From Yamagishiella unicocca (Eukaryota; Chlorophyta; Chlorophyceae; Chlamydomonadales; Volvocaceae): a DNA stretch of 64,000 nt. The notes under the pieces are model-generated. The model made no database searches. It saw only the letters and a program-made list of their open reading frames with translations, and had not been told where the DNA came from. Made by a program: the position numbers and the translations under genes. This document shows positions 25,476-37,000 of the stretch, piece after piece. Positions within the stretch are counted from its first letter, which is position 1; each line of letters starts with the position of its first letter. Location: assembly GCA_003116995.1 (NCBI GenBank), contig BDSL01000016.1, forward strand, positions 1,054,001 through 1,118,000, given 5' to 3'.

Positions 25476-27637
25476 CCTGATCCATTTGGTTTCTTTTTTC
25501 ATATTAATAGAGGAGTTACAGTGTCCCCAAGCCAGGGCGAGCCCAGGACAGGTAGGGTGTACGGTATGGCCCCATTCGTTCTCCTCTGCTGGGCACCACC
25601 TGTATATATCCCACTGGAACCTTCCACTAGAACCTTTTGTTACGAGTGTCGCCCGTACAGCGCGAGAAAGACTTGAATTTTCGACTGACATGTATGAGAA
25701 CGCATTCTTTGCATCGCCTTTAAGGCGGCCAATGTGGCATTTTGACCCTGCGAGGGCTGCCTTTGAGAACATTTTTAAGCGCAAGTGGAAGTAACCTGGC
25801 TCCGGAAACGATGAAGCAATACTCACTCGTAGTAGATAGCTGTAACGAGAAACTCCTTCGACTCAAGAACGCCAGCTTCGAATGTCCGAAAATGTGTGAC
25901 CACATGACGAATAGCGCTGCAGCCACATTGGACATTGCCCATGCCCTTTCGGCTACTATTATTGGAATCTATTATGAAATTAGGCGTTTCATTTACGATG
26001 GGCTGCGTCGCACGGTACTGCGATGCGGTACAGGCCCTGACGCAAGCGCTGCCAAACCTTTCGATATTTCAAGATGATGAGATGTTACAGTGACCCCAAG
26101 CATAATTTGTTTGGAAAGTAATGGGACATACGGCCGACGTCAATCGCACTGAGAGCGGCCAGGGCGACAACATCCCAAATACACTGTTCACAGTCGGGGG
26201 GGGGCACAACAACGCACTCGCGAGATAATTCACTTCAACCGCCGCGCTCATATTCGCGTTTCTGGAGCGGCGCCGATACCATGACTAATGCCCGCGAATC
26301 GACCATGCCGGTGCTGGGGCATGACAGCTTTCCCGCTGTTTCGTGGGGGTTGTGCGTTTTGTTTTGTGCGTGGTGCCTGGCGGCCGCCGGGAAGTCGGTT
26401 GGCTGTGCGTAGGCAAGGGAAAGGGGGCCGCTGCCCGTTGCCCTACCAAGGCACCTGCACGCCTCCTTTCACTACCACCCACAGCATCCACCCTCCAGCA
26501 TGCATTCCAAAACGTCTGTTCTAAACGGTTTCTCTCGCGTACACGGGTCCTCCTTGCAACCCTTCACCCCTCCTTCCGCGCCCCCCCTGCGTCTTGGCTG
26601 CTGTTTTGGGCAGGGTGGCGTCTTTGTGCCTTTCGAGGCTTTCCTCGGGGCGTCTGCTGGGTTCAGCCCGGCTGCCGTATGGTGAGGCCCCGCCGCATGG
26701 GACTTTCTTCTTGTCCTGGGCTCGCCCGGGCTTGAGGACACCGCGCTGTAGCATCTCAATAAGAATGACGGCCTCAAGATATATGTGTAATGAAAGCATG
26801 TTTGCTGCCCATCCGTTACGCATACGGCCTAGACTTCCCCGACCGCCGCAAAATGGCCCTACCTCTTCATGCTATGCTCACGCCATTCACGCTATTATTC
26901 AAGGGGTTTGGTGAAAGTCACCCTTGGAACGCACGGCCCATGCATTCCGTACCCAATTCGTAGCCAAGTCAACTGCAACCTAAGGGGCTACACAATAGCC
27001 GTGCTGGGGAGGACAATATGGCCATCGGGCCGGAGCGGGCGTATGGAACACTCATGAGTAGGGTGCTAAATCCCGAACACGCCCCAGTAACACGAATACG
27101 GCGTCGACCTGCCAAGCACGATGCATGGTTTGGAGAGCAAACGCTCCCCGCATTTCCAGGAGCGCAATTGCATAAGTGGCACTCCCTCCAGGCCGGTACG
27201 TCAGGTAGGCGGCGGGCCCCCCTCGAGGCTGGGGAAGGTCCTACTGGAAGGTCCCATCACCATTCCTACAAGCTACTACTATGTGCTGCACGTACGGCGC
27301 CATGCGCCTGCTTCGCATGCATCTACCACTTCGCGGAGTGCATGTATGTACCTGAATATATACTCGCCGGGCCGAGCAAACACAGGGTGCGCGAAAAATA
27401 TTATCGGAGGCACAGTCACGTTTGCTCGCGTTCATCAGGAACACAACGACACGCTGCGTACGGCGGTATGTCATACCACGCAGTTTGCCCATATGGAGCA
27501 TTACTCTAGCCTATCTAGCTTGCCACCCACCGCACTTACACATCGCCGCAACTTCAACGCCATACCATGTTCCTCTCCTACGTGAAGTTATAAAAAAATC
27601 CCGAACCCGCCGGCCGACGTCACCCATCTAGTAGTCT

Positions 27638-27840
27638 TTGTTACAGTGGGCTCCAGATCAACGGGTAGAACCATCTGGCACATCGTCGGACACTGAGGGA
27701 AACGAAAGAGACATAAAGCCAGCCACACAGCGTACCACAGCGATTGGAAACCATCACGACACAACGCCAGCCAACAGTCCAGAGGTAAAAATAGCAGCAG
27801 CAAGCAAGCACCCCAGATAAGGGAATTTGCGCTGTAGGTA
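27638..27840 (+). repeat. dispersed repeat fragment, copy C
   Basis: GTTACAGTGGGCTCCAGA, then GGGTAGAACCATCTGGCAC, the same block order as copies A and B near 11 kb. A T-poor tract follows at about 27690-27830, as after copy B. Confidence 0.55.
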
Positions 27841-28035
27841 GGCTCCAACCATGCATTTAAGGAATCGACAACCAACATACCTAGCCGCCCTCGACATTAG
27901 GATTAGTGAGCGCCGCCACAATAATCCAACCCTGTCCCCTTCAAACCGCCATTCTATCCATGTCACACCGACGAGTGGGTAATAATGCGAAACAACCTGC
28001 TAGTTTTCGCCGTCTGCGCATGCCCAGCAGTCCAA

Positions 28036-31000
28036 TTAGGAAACCCCGCGCGAGCTTGCTGTTTCCCAGCGCGGCTTTGGTTTCGCGATCTGTTGCAAGG
28101 CTTCTGCTATAGCCGCTTGCTTTACCAGCTGCCTCCAGCCCGGCCGGTGGCTGCCAGCGGTTTCCTGGTGGCTTGCTAAAGTGTTATCGAGTGACTCCAG
28201 GGAGGCGGGGGCGATGCGCCCCTCTACCCGGCCGGCCTGCTGTGTCAATAATATTGTTGTCCCTCCACCCAGATGACCAGCATGGTCGGCTGCTGACAGC
28301 ACCAGCGCCTGCGCTCCTGGCGGGTCGGGCACTGCCTCAAACGCAGCTACATCGTCGGCCGCACTACTGCCTTCCAGCTGCGCCCCTGCTGCGCGACGGC
28401 CCTTGCGTGCGGGCCACGCACCCACGTGGGGTTGCTGCGCCGCTGGACGCCTACCGCTAGTGCCGATGTCAGCTCCAAATGATATCATGGTGGCTGAGGT
28501 CGGCCCGCCAATGAGGTCCCAGACCACGTCCCGGTCCCGTTCTCGCACAGCAGCGATAGGGCCCTCTGCCCTCCTTTCGCCTGCTAGCTCTGGCGGCGGT
28601 TTCGGAGCAAGTCCTTGCGGCGCTCGGTCCCCGACGTGGAGAGGAGGGCCGGCCGCAGATCCGGCTCCGTCTGGAACGTCAGGCGCTGGGAAGAGTGCGC
28701 GACCGAGGGGCTCACGTGGGTCGGGACTGGCTGCTGAGCTGTTGGCTCTTGCAAAACGATGCGACACAGCAACCCGCAACAAGCGGTGCTGGGCCGATGG
28801 GCTGTACCCGCTGCTACTGAAGTCCACGACGCGAACGGTCGGGATTGTCCCAACGGCTCCAACTGCTGCTGCAGCAGCTCCTTTCGGCGAACCGGCAGTA
28901 GGGTTCAATGCCCTGCTGTCGGAGCGCATGAAGAGCGCAAACTTTGCGACTGATGACGAGCCGATGGACAACGCTCGAGAAACCGCATGCCTTTCCCGCG
29001 ACACCGGCGGCACCGAAGGCTGCTGCTGCGGATCAAACGGCTCTGCGGAAGGTGTGCAAATGGTCTGTGCCTCATTGCACGGCGCGACTGAGGACAGTCG
29101 CCATGTGCTAAGTGCCCGTGGTAGAGCGCTGTTTGGGCCGAGGCTGCTGCAGCGGCTCCTGCTTCTGCTCAATGCCTCCACCATTCCCCCAGCAGGCCGC
29201 TCCCGCCCGCCGCTGGGCCGCTGATCCGCAACGCTCGCTTGCTGGATGCCGCCACTAGCACTGCCGCCTGCGTCTTCGATGTCCGACGCCGCAGATGTTT
29301 TAGTCGTCAATCGCAGGATACGGTAGCTTGGGCTTGGCGACACATTCAGCAAGCTAGGCCACTTCCACGTCGGGCGTGAGCCAGCAGACGGTGATGATGC
29401 GTGCGTGCTTTCATCGGCTGCTCCTTCACTGCCGCCTCTTGGCATCGAACCTTCTTCCAACGTTGGCGTTGGCGGAAGTGACAGGTCACCCCAGGCTACC
29501 CGCGGGGGGCATCCAGTCGCTAGGGGGCTGTCCGGACAGCCGGCGCTGCAAGGAGCGACAGGTGGCAGCCGCTCAGAGGCGGCACTGCCCAAGCCGCCCA
29601 TTGCGCTAGCCCTGCGTGGGAGCCGCCCGTCACCCCGAAGCCCGCCCAAACTCATGTAAGCCGACCCAGAGCTGTTCAGCAGCAGCGCGCGAGGGGCCGC
29701 GGAGGTCCTGGATTCGCCGGCGGTGTTTGCATTGGGGCCGCTTTGCATGCTGCTGTGGCCGACGGACCGACGGCGCGACGACAGGAAAGTTGCAGAAGCC
29801 GGTGCCGCCGCCGGCGTGTTGGAGCGGCGTGATTCGGCGTCGGGTGTCCGCCAGACCCCTCGCGTGTGAAAGGACGCAGCCCCCAAGGTCATGCCGATGT
29901 CACTCCGGCGGCTACTGCCGCTGGCGCCGGTGCTGTTGGGCCCCGCCAGCGCCGCCATGGCGCCCAGCGGACCCATAGAACCAAGCGCTGCCAGCAGGTC
30001 CTCACCCACCAGCACCGGCAAGCTACTGCGGCGGCCGCGGGCGCCGGATGATTGCGACCGCGCAGGCGACGTCACAGCAGGTATGAACGAAGTGCCTCCC
30101 CGGGCGCTGCGTTGGCTGCTCCAAAAGCCGCTGCTGCTAGCTGCGGCGGCAGTAGCTGTAGAGGCTGTGTTGGTTCCGGAGCAGAGGCTGTTGCTATCGA
30201 ACCCAGGGGCGCCGACACGGGGCTGCGGCTTACCAAATCGACGTCCGTCACTGCCAATGACAGGCGCGGGCGCTGATGCTGGTTGAATGCCGCACCTTTC
30301 CAGGTCCAGCTGCAGATGGCCGCTGCCGCCGACGACGACGGAGCCGCTGCCTAGCGGCACCGATCCAAATACAACATGATGATCGCTGCTGGTCAAGCAC
30401 GTGGATCCTGCTGCAAATCCGTCGCCACCGTCGACCACCCTTATGTTGATGTCGTGGTTGCTCACAACATCGCTTCTGGCCGTTGAACCTGTCGTTGCTG
30501 CTGCTGCCGCAGTGGCTTCCGCTGTGGCTGCAGCAAGCGCGGCGTCTCTATCCGCAGGGTCCAACGCTGGCAGCGCCACGACTGCATTGCCGTGAAGGGC
30601 AGCAGTGCGGGCCAGTGCTGCCGTGGAGGCGATATCGCTGCGGTAGCGAGCACGGGATGTACGGCGCCGTACTGCAGCCCCCAGTGCAAAGCAGCCGGTC
30701 AAGACCAAGATCGCCCCAATCGCCACCACCGCCCAAATCCACACTGGTATCTCAGAGCTCGCTGCCGCGCCCAGCACACCGGCTGCCGGTGCAGGTGGCG
30801 GCTCGCCTGAATCGTTACCCCTTAAGGGACCGCCACCCCGTGCGTCTAGCTGCACTTGCTGCTGGCCTAGGTGAGCAGCTGGGGCCGGTGCAGGCGGCGG
30901 GCTAGGCGGCAGCAACCCCTGAACGGCGGCGGCATCCTGCAAAGGGCAGGATGCATGGATGATTGGAGCAAGCAGTGGGTCGCATGGCCAGGGCAAAGGT

Positions 31001-34000
31001 GCCTGGGGTGAGTTCCATAGTATTCGTACGCGTGGCAGAGCTTGTACGACATTCGTTAAAATAGGCGAAGCTCAATTATCCTCTCGGCAGGTACGGCAGC
31101 TGGCTGTCCCGACCTTGCGCCCCCACCTGCTGCATCTTGTCCACGGTCTCCTGCCCGATGACCGGACACACACCAGCAGCGTCAGGCAGCAGCGCCAGCG
31201 CAGCCAGCGTGGAGACGTGTGCCGCGAAGGGGGGGGCGGCAGAAGTGCACAGCCTGCAGGGGGGGAGGGAGGGAGGGTGACAGTAATGGCGGCGGCAATC
31301 AATCCAATCGAAATGCAGGTTTGTACCAAAAGGCACATTTGTGACCAAGTCTGGTGTTGTGCGTGACGGGTCGTATTGTCCAGGCGCAAATACTCCCCAC
31401 AGCCTCCTTACAGCGCAGGACCTACCCGACAGGCACGAGGGCGCGCTGCAGAGCGGCCGCCAGCTGCGCCGCCACCCCGGAGGCACTGCCCCCCGCCTCC
31501 CAGGCTGCCGCCCCCAGCTGGAGCGTCGTGTTGAGCCACCCAGTCGTCCCATTGATGCACGCCGCTGCCGCACCCTCAGATATGGATGCTGAGCCGCCAG
31601 CAGTGACGGGGACGAGGTGTGGCGAGTAGAATGTGGAGCCGCCACTCCCGCTGCTGCTCACCGCATCATAGCTGCAAGCAACATCCACCTCAGACCCGGC
31701 TACACCAGATGAGGCCTCTGTGATGGCAGCCCGTAGTGTACTGCATGAGGGTGGTGCCGCACCGTCCCAAGAAAACAATCGGTACGCTATTGACATCAAG
31801 TACGACACAACCTCACCAGACACTAAAGAAGGATTAAGTAATGATTGGTTAACCGTGATTTCATGGAGCGTGTTCCGGTTGATTTCTCCGTCGAAGGCCC
31901 AAATCACAATGCACAAGCCGTTTACTAAGCCGGGGCTACCGCTGCCTCCACTGCTGGGTACCGCAGGTGGTGCTGGCTGTATGTCGTTCCCAGAGCCACT
32001 GCCTCCACTGCTGGGTGCAGCAGGTGGTGCCGGCTGTATGTCGTTCCCAGAGGCACTGCCTCCACTGCTGGTTGCCGCAGGTGGTGCCGGCTGTGTGTCG
32101 TTCCGAGAGCCACTGCCTCCACTGCTGGGTGCAGCAGGTGGTGCCGGCTGTGTGTCGTTCCCAGAGCCACTGCCTCCACTGCTGGGTGCAGCTGGTGGTG
32201 CCGGCTGTATGTCGCTCCCAGAGCCACTGCCTCCACTGCTGGGTGCAGCTGGTGGTGCCGGCTGTGTGTCGCTCCCAGAGCCACTGCCTCCACTGCTGGG
32301 TGCAGCAGGTGGTGCCGGCTGTGTGTCGCTCCCAGAGCCACTGCCTCCACTGCTGGGTGCAGCAGGTGGTGCCGGCTGTATGTCGTTCCCAGAGCCACTG
32401 CCTCCACTGCTGGGTGCAGCTGGTGGTGCCGGCTGAGTGTCGCTCCCAGAGCCACTGCCTCCACTGCTGGGTGCAGCTGGTGGTGCCGGCTGTGTGTCGC
32501 TCCCAGAGCCTCTGCCTCCACTGCTGGGTGCAGCAGGTGGTGCCGGCTGTATGTCGCTCCCAGAGCCACTGCCTCCACTGCTGGGTGCAGCTGGTGGTGC
32601 CGGCTGTATGTTGTTCCCAGAGCCACTGCCTCCACTGCTGGGTGCAGCAGGTGGTGCCGGCTGTATGTCGTTCCCAGAGCCACTGCCTCCACTGCTGGGG
32701 CGGTGGGGGTGGTCGCCCAGAGCCACTGCCTCCACTGCTGGGTGCAGCAGGTGGTGCCGGCTGTGTGTCGCTCCCAGAGCCACTGCCTCCACTGCTGGGT
32801 GCAGCTGGTGGTGCCGGCTGTGTGTCGCTCCCAGAGCCACTGCCTCCACTGCTGGGTGCAGCTGGTGGTGCCGGCTGTATGTTGTTCCCAGAGCCACTGC
32901 CTCCACTGCTGGGTGCAGCAGGTGGTGCCGGCTGTATGTCGTTCCCAGAGCCACTGCCTCCACTGCTGGGTGCAGCTGGTGGTGCCGGCTGTGTGTCGCT
33001 CCCAGAGCCACTGCCTCCACTGCTGGGTGCAGCTGGTGGTGCCGGCTGAGTGTCGCTCCCAGAGCCACTGCCTCCACTGCTGGGTGCAGCTGGTGGTGCC
33101 GGCTGAGTGTCGCTCCCAGAGCCACTGCCTCCACTGCTGGGTGCAGCTGGTGGTGCCGGCTGTGTGTCGCTCCCAGAGCCTCTGCCTCCACTGCTGGGTG
33201 CAGCTGGTGGTGCCGGCTGTATGTCGCTCCCAGAGCCACTGCCTCCACTGCTGGGTGCAGCTGGTGGTGCCGGCTGTGTGTCGCTCCCAGAGCCACTGCC
33301 TCCACTGCTGGGTGCAGCTGGTGGTGCCGGCTGTATGTTGTTCCCAGAGCCACTGCCTCCACTGCTGGGTGCAGCAGGTGGTGCCGGCTGTATGTCGTTC
33401 CCAGAGCCTCTGCCTCCACTGCTGGGTGCAGCTGGTGGTGCCGGCTGTGTGTCGCTCCCAGAGCCACTGCCTCCACTGCTGGGTGCAGCAGGTGGTGCCG
33501 GCTGTATGTCGTTCCCAGAGCCACTGCCTCCACTGCTGGGTGCAGCAGGTGGTGCCGGCTGTGTGTCGCTCCCAGAGCCACTGCCTCCACTGCTGGGTGC
33601 AGCTGGTGGTGCCGGCTGTGTGTCGCTCCCAGAGCCACTGCCTCCACTGCTGGGTGCAGCTGGTGGTGCCGGCTGTGTGTCGTTCCCAGAGCCACTGCCT
33701 CCACTGCTGGGTGCAGCTGGTGGTGCCGGCTGAGTGTCGCTCCCAGAGCCACTGCCTCCACTGCTGGGTGCAGCTGGTGGTGCCGGCTGTGTGTCGCTCC
33801 CAGAGCCTCTGCCTCCACTGCTGGGTGCAGCAGGTGGTGCCGGCTGTATGTCGCTCCCAGAGCCACTGCCTCCACTGCTGGGTGCAGCTGGTGGTGCCGG
33901 CTGTATGTTGTTCCCAGAGCCACTGCCTCCACTGCTGGGTGCAGCAGGTGGTGCCGGCTGTATGTCGTTCCCAGAGCCACTGCCTCCACTGCTGGGTGCA

Positions 34001-37000
34001 GCTGGTGGTGCCGGCTGTGTGTCGCTCCCAGAGCCACTTCCTCCACTGCTGGGTGCAGCTGGTGGTGCCGGCTGTGTGTCATTCCCAGAGCCACTTCCTC
34101 CACTGCTGGGTGCAGCTGGTGGTGCCGGCTGTGTGTCGTTCCCAGAGCCACTTCCTCCACTGCTGGGTGCAGCTGGTGGTGCCGGCTGTGTGTCATTCCC
34201 AGAGCCACTTCCTCCACTGCTGGGTGCAGCTGGTGGTGCCGGCTGTGTGTCGTTCCCAGAGCCTCTGCCTCCACTTCTGGGTGCAGCTGGTGGTGCCGGC
34301 TGTATGTCGTTCCCAGAGCCACTGCCTCCACTGCTGGGTGCAGTTGGTGGTGCCGGCTGTATGTCGTTCCCAGAGCCACTGCCTCCACTGCTGGGTACAG
34401 CAGGTGGTGCCGGCTGTGTGTCGTTCCCAGAGCCACTGCCTCCACTGCTGGGTGCCGCAGGTGGTGCCGGCTGTATGTCGTTCCCAGAGCCACTGCCTCC
34501 ACTGCTGGGTGCAGCAGGTGGTGCCGGCTGTATGTCGTTCCGAGAGCCACTGCCTCCACTGCTGGGTGCAGCTGGTGGTGCCGGCTGAGTGTCGTTCCCA
34601 GAGCCACTGCCTCCACTGCTGGGTGCAGCAGGTGGTGCCGGCTGTATGTCGTTCCCAGAGCCACTCCCTCCACTGCTGGGTGCAATTGGTGGTGCCGGCT
34701 GTGTGTCGCTCCCAGAGCCACTGCCTCCACTGCTGGGTGCAGCTGGTGGTGCCGGCTGAGTGTCGCTCCCAGAGCCACTGCCTCCACTGCTGGGTGCAGC
34801 TGGTGGTGCCGGCTGTATGTCGCTCCCAGAGCCACTGCCTCCACTGCTGGGTGCAGCTGGTGGTGCCGGATGTGTGTCGCTCCCAGAGCCTCTGCCTCCA
34901 CTGCTGGGTGCAGCTGGTGGTGCCGGCTGTATGTCGCTCCCAGAGCCACTGCCTCCACTGCTGGGTGCAGCTGGTGGTGCCGGCTGTGTGTCGCTCCCAG
35001 AGCCACTGCCTCCACTGCTGGGTGCAGCTGGTGGTGCCGGCTGTATGTTGTTCCCAGAGCCACTGCCTCCACTGCTGGGTGCAGCAGGTGGTGCCGGCTG
35101 TATGTCGTTCCCAGAGCCACTGCCTCCACTGCTGGGTGCAGCTGGTGGTGCCGGCTGTATGTCGCTCCCAGAGCCTCTGCCTCCACTGCTGGGTGCAGCT
35201 GGTGGTGCCGGCTGTATGTCGCTCCCAGAGCCACTGCCTCCACTGCTGGGTGCAGCTGGTGGTGCCGGCTGTGTGTCGCTCCCAGAGCCACTGCCTCCAC
35301 TGCTGGGTGCAGCAGGTGGTGCCGGCTGTATGTCGCTCCCAGAGCCACTCCCTCCACTGCTGGGTGCAGCAGGTGGTGCCGGCTGTATGTCGCTTACAGA
35401 GCCACTGCCTCCACTGCTGGGTGCAGCTGGTGGTGCCGGCTGAGTGTCGCTCCCAGAGCCACTGCCTCCACTGCTGGGTGCAGCTGGTGGTGCCGGCTGT
35501 GTGTCGCTCCCAGAGCCTCTGCCTCCCCTGCTGGGTGCAGCTGGTGGTGCCGGCTGTATGTCGCTCCCAGAGCCACTGCCTCCACTGCTGGGTGCAGCTG
35601 GTGGTGCCGGCTGTGTGTCGCTCCCAGAGCCACTGCCTCCACTGCTGGGTGCAGCTGGTGGTGCCGGCTGAGTGTCGCTCCCAGAGCCACTGCCTCCACT
35701 GCTGGGTGCACCTGGTGGTGCCGGCTGTGTGTCGTTCCCAGAGCCACTGCCTCCATTGCTGGGTGCAGCTGGTGGTGCCGGCTGTATGTCGCTCCCAGAG
35801 CCACTGCCTCCACTGCTGGGTGCAGCTGGTGGTGCCGGCTGTATGTCGTTCCCAGAGCCACTACCTCCACTGCTGGGTGCAGCAGGTGGTGCCCGCTGTG
35901 TATCATTTCCAGAGCCGCCGCCTCCACTGGTGAATGCAGTAGGTGTTGGCGATGGGGTTGGGGGCCCAGGGCTAGGGGGCGGTGGCGGGGTCGGCGGCAT
36001 CGGTGGTGGTGGTAGTGATGGGGCTGGGGGCTCAGGGTTAGGGGGCTGTGGCGGGGTCGGCGGCATCGGAGGAGGTGGTGGTGATGGAGATGGTGGCTCA
36101 GGGCTAGGGTGTTGTGGCGGGCTCGGCGGCATCAGACGAGGTGGTAGTGATGGGGTTGGGGGCTCAGGGCTAGGAGGCGGGGGCGGGCTCGGTGGCATCG
36201 GTGGTGGTGGTGGCGATGGAGATGGTGGCTCAGGGCTAGGGGATGGTGGCGGGCTCGGCGGCATCGGTGGTGGTGATGGCGATGGAGATGGTGGCTCAGG
36301 GCTAGGGGGCGGGGGCGGGCTCGGCGGCATCGGAGGTGGTGATGGAGATGGAGATGGTGGCTCAGGGCAAGGGGGCTGCGGAGGGCTCGACGGCATCGGA
36401 GGTGGTGGTGGCGATGGGGCTGGGTGCTCAGGGTTAGGGGGCTGTGGCGGGCTCGGCGGCATCGGAGGTGGTAGTGGCGATGGGGCTGGGGGCTCAGGGC
36501 TAGGGGGCTGTGGCGGGCTCGGCGGCATCGGTGGTGGTGGTAGTGATGGGGCTGTGGGCTCAGGGCTAGAGGGCGGTGGCGGGCTCAGCGGCATCGGTGG
36601 TGGTGGTGGCGATGGAGATGGTGGCTCAGGGCTAGGGGGCGGTGGCGGGCTTGGCGGCATCGGAGGGGGTGGTAGTGATGGGGTTGGGGGCTCAGGGCTA
36701 GGGGGCGGTGGCGGGCTCGGCGGCATCGGAGGAGGTGGTGGCGATGGGGCTGGGGGCTCAGGGCTAGGGGGCGGTGGCGGGCTCAGCGGCATCGGTGGTG
36801 GTGGTGGCGATGGAGATGGTGGCTCAGGGCGAGGGGGCGGTGGCGGGCTTGGCGGCATCGGAGGAGGTGGTGGCGATGGGGCTGGGGGCTCAGGGCTAGG
36901 GGGCGGTGGCGGGGTCGGCGGCATCGGTGGTGGTGGTGGCGATGGAGATGGTGGCTCAGGGCTAGGGGGCGGTGGCGGGCTTGGCGGCATCGGTGGTGGT

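Larger units (their letters stand above)
24422..28035. other. intergenic region between the two HRGP paralogs
   Basis: No conserved gene recognised in 3.6 kb. It includes the promoter of paralog 1 next to 24421, two T-depleted tracts (24840-25135 and 25235-25475), repeat fragments with a TTACAGTG start (25514, 26084, 27642), and at the right end the 3' flank of paralog 2. The region looks like decayed transposon material. Confidence 0.5.
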
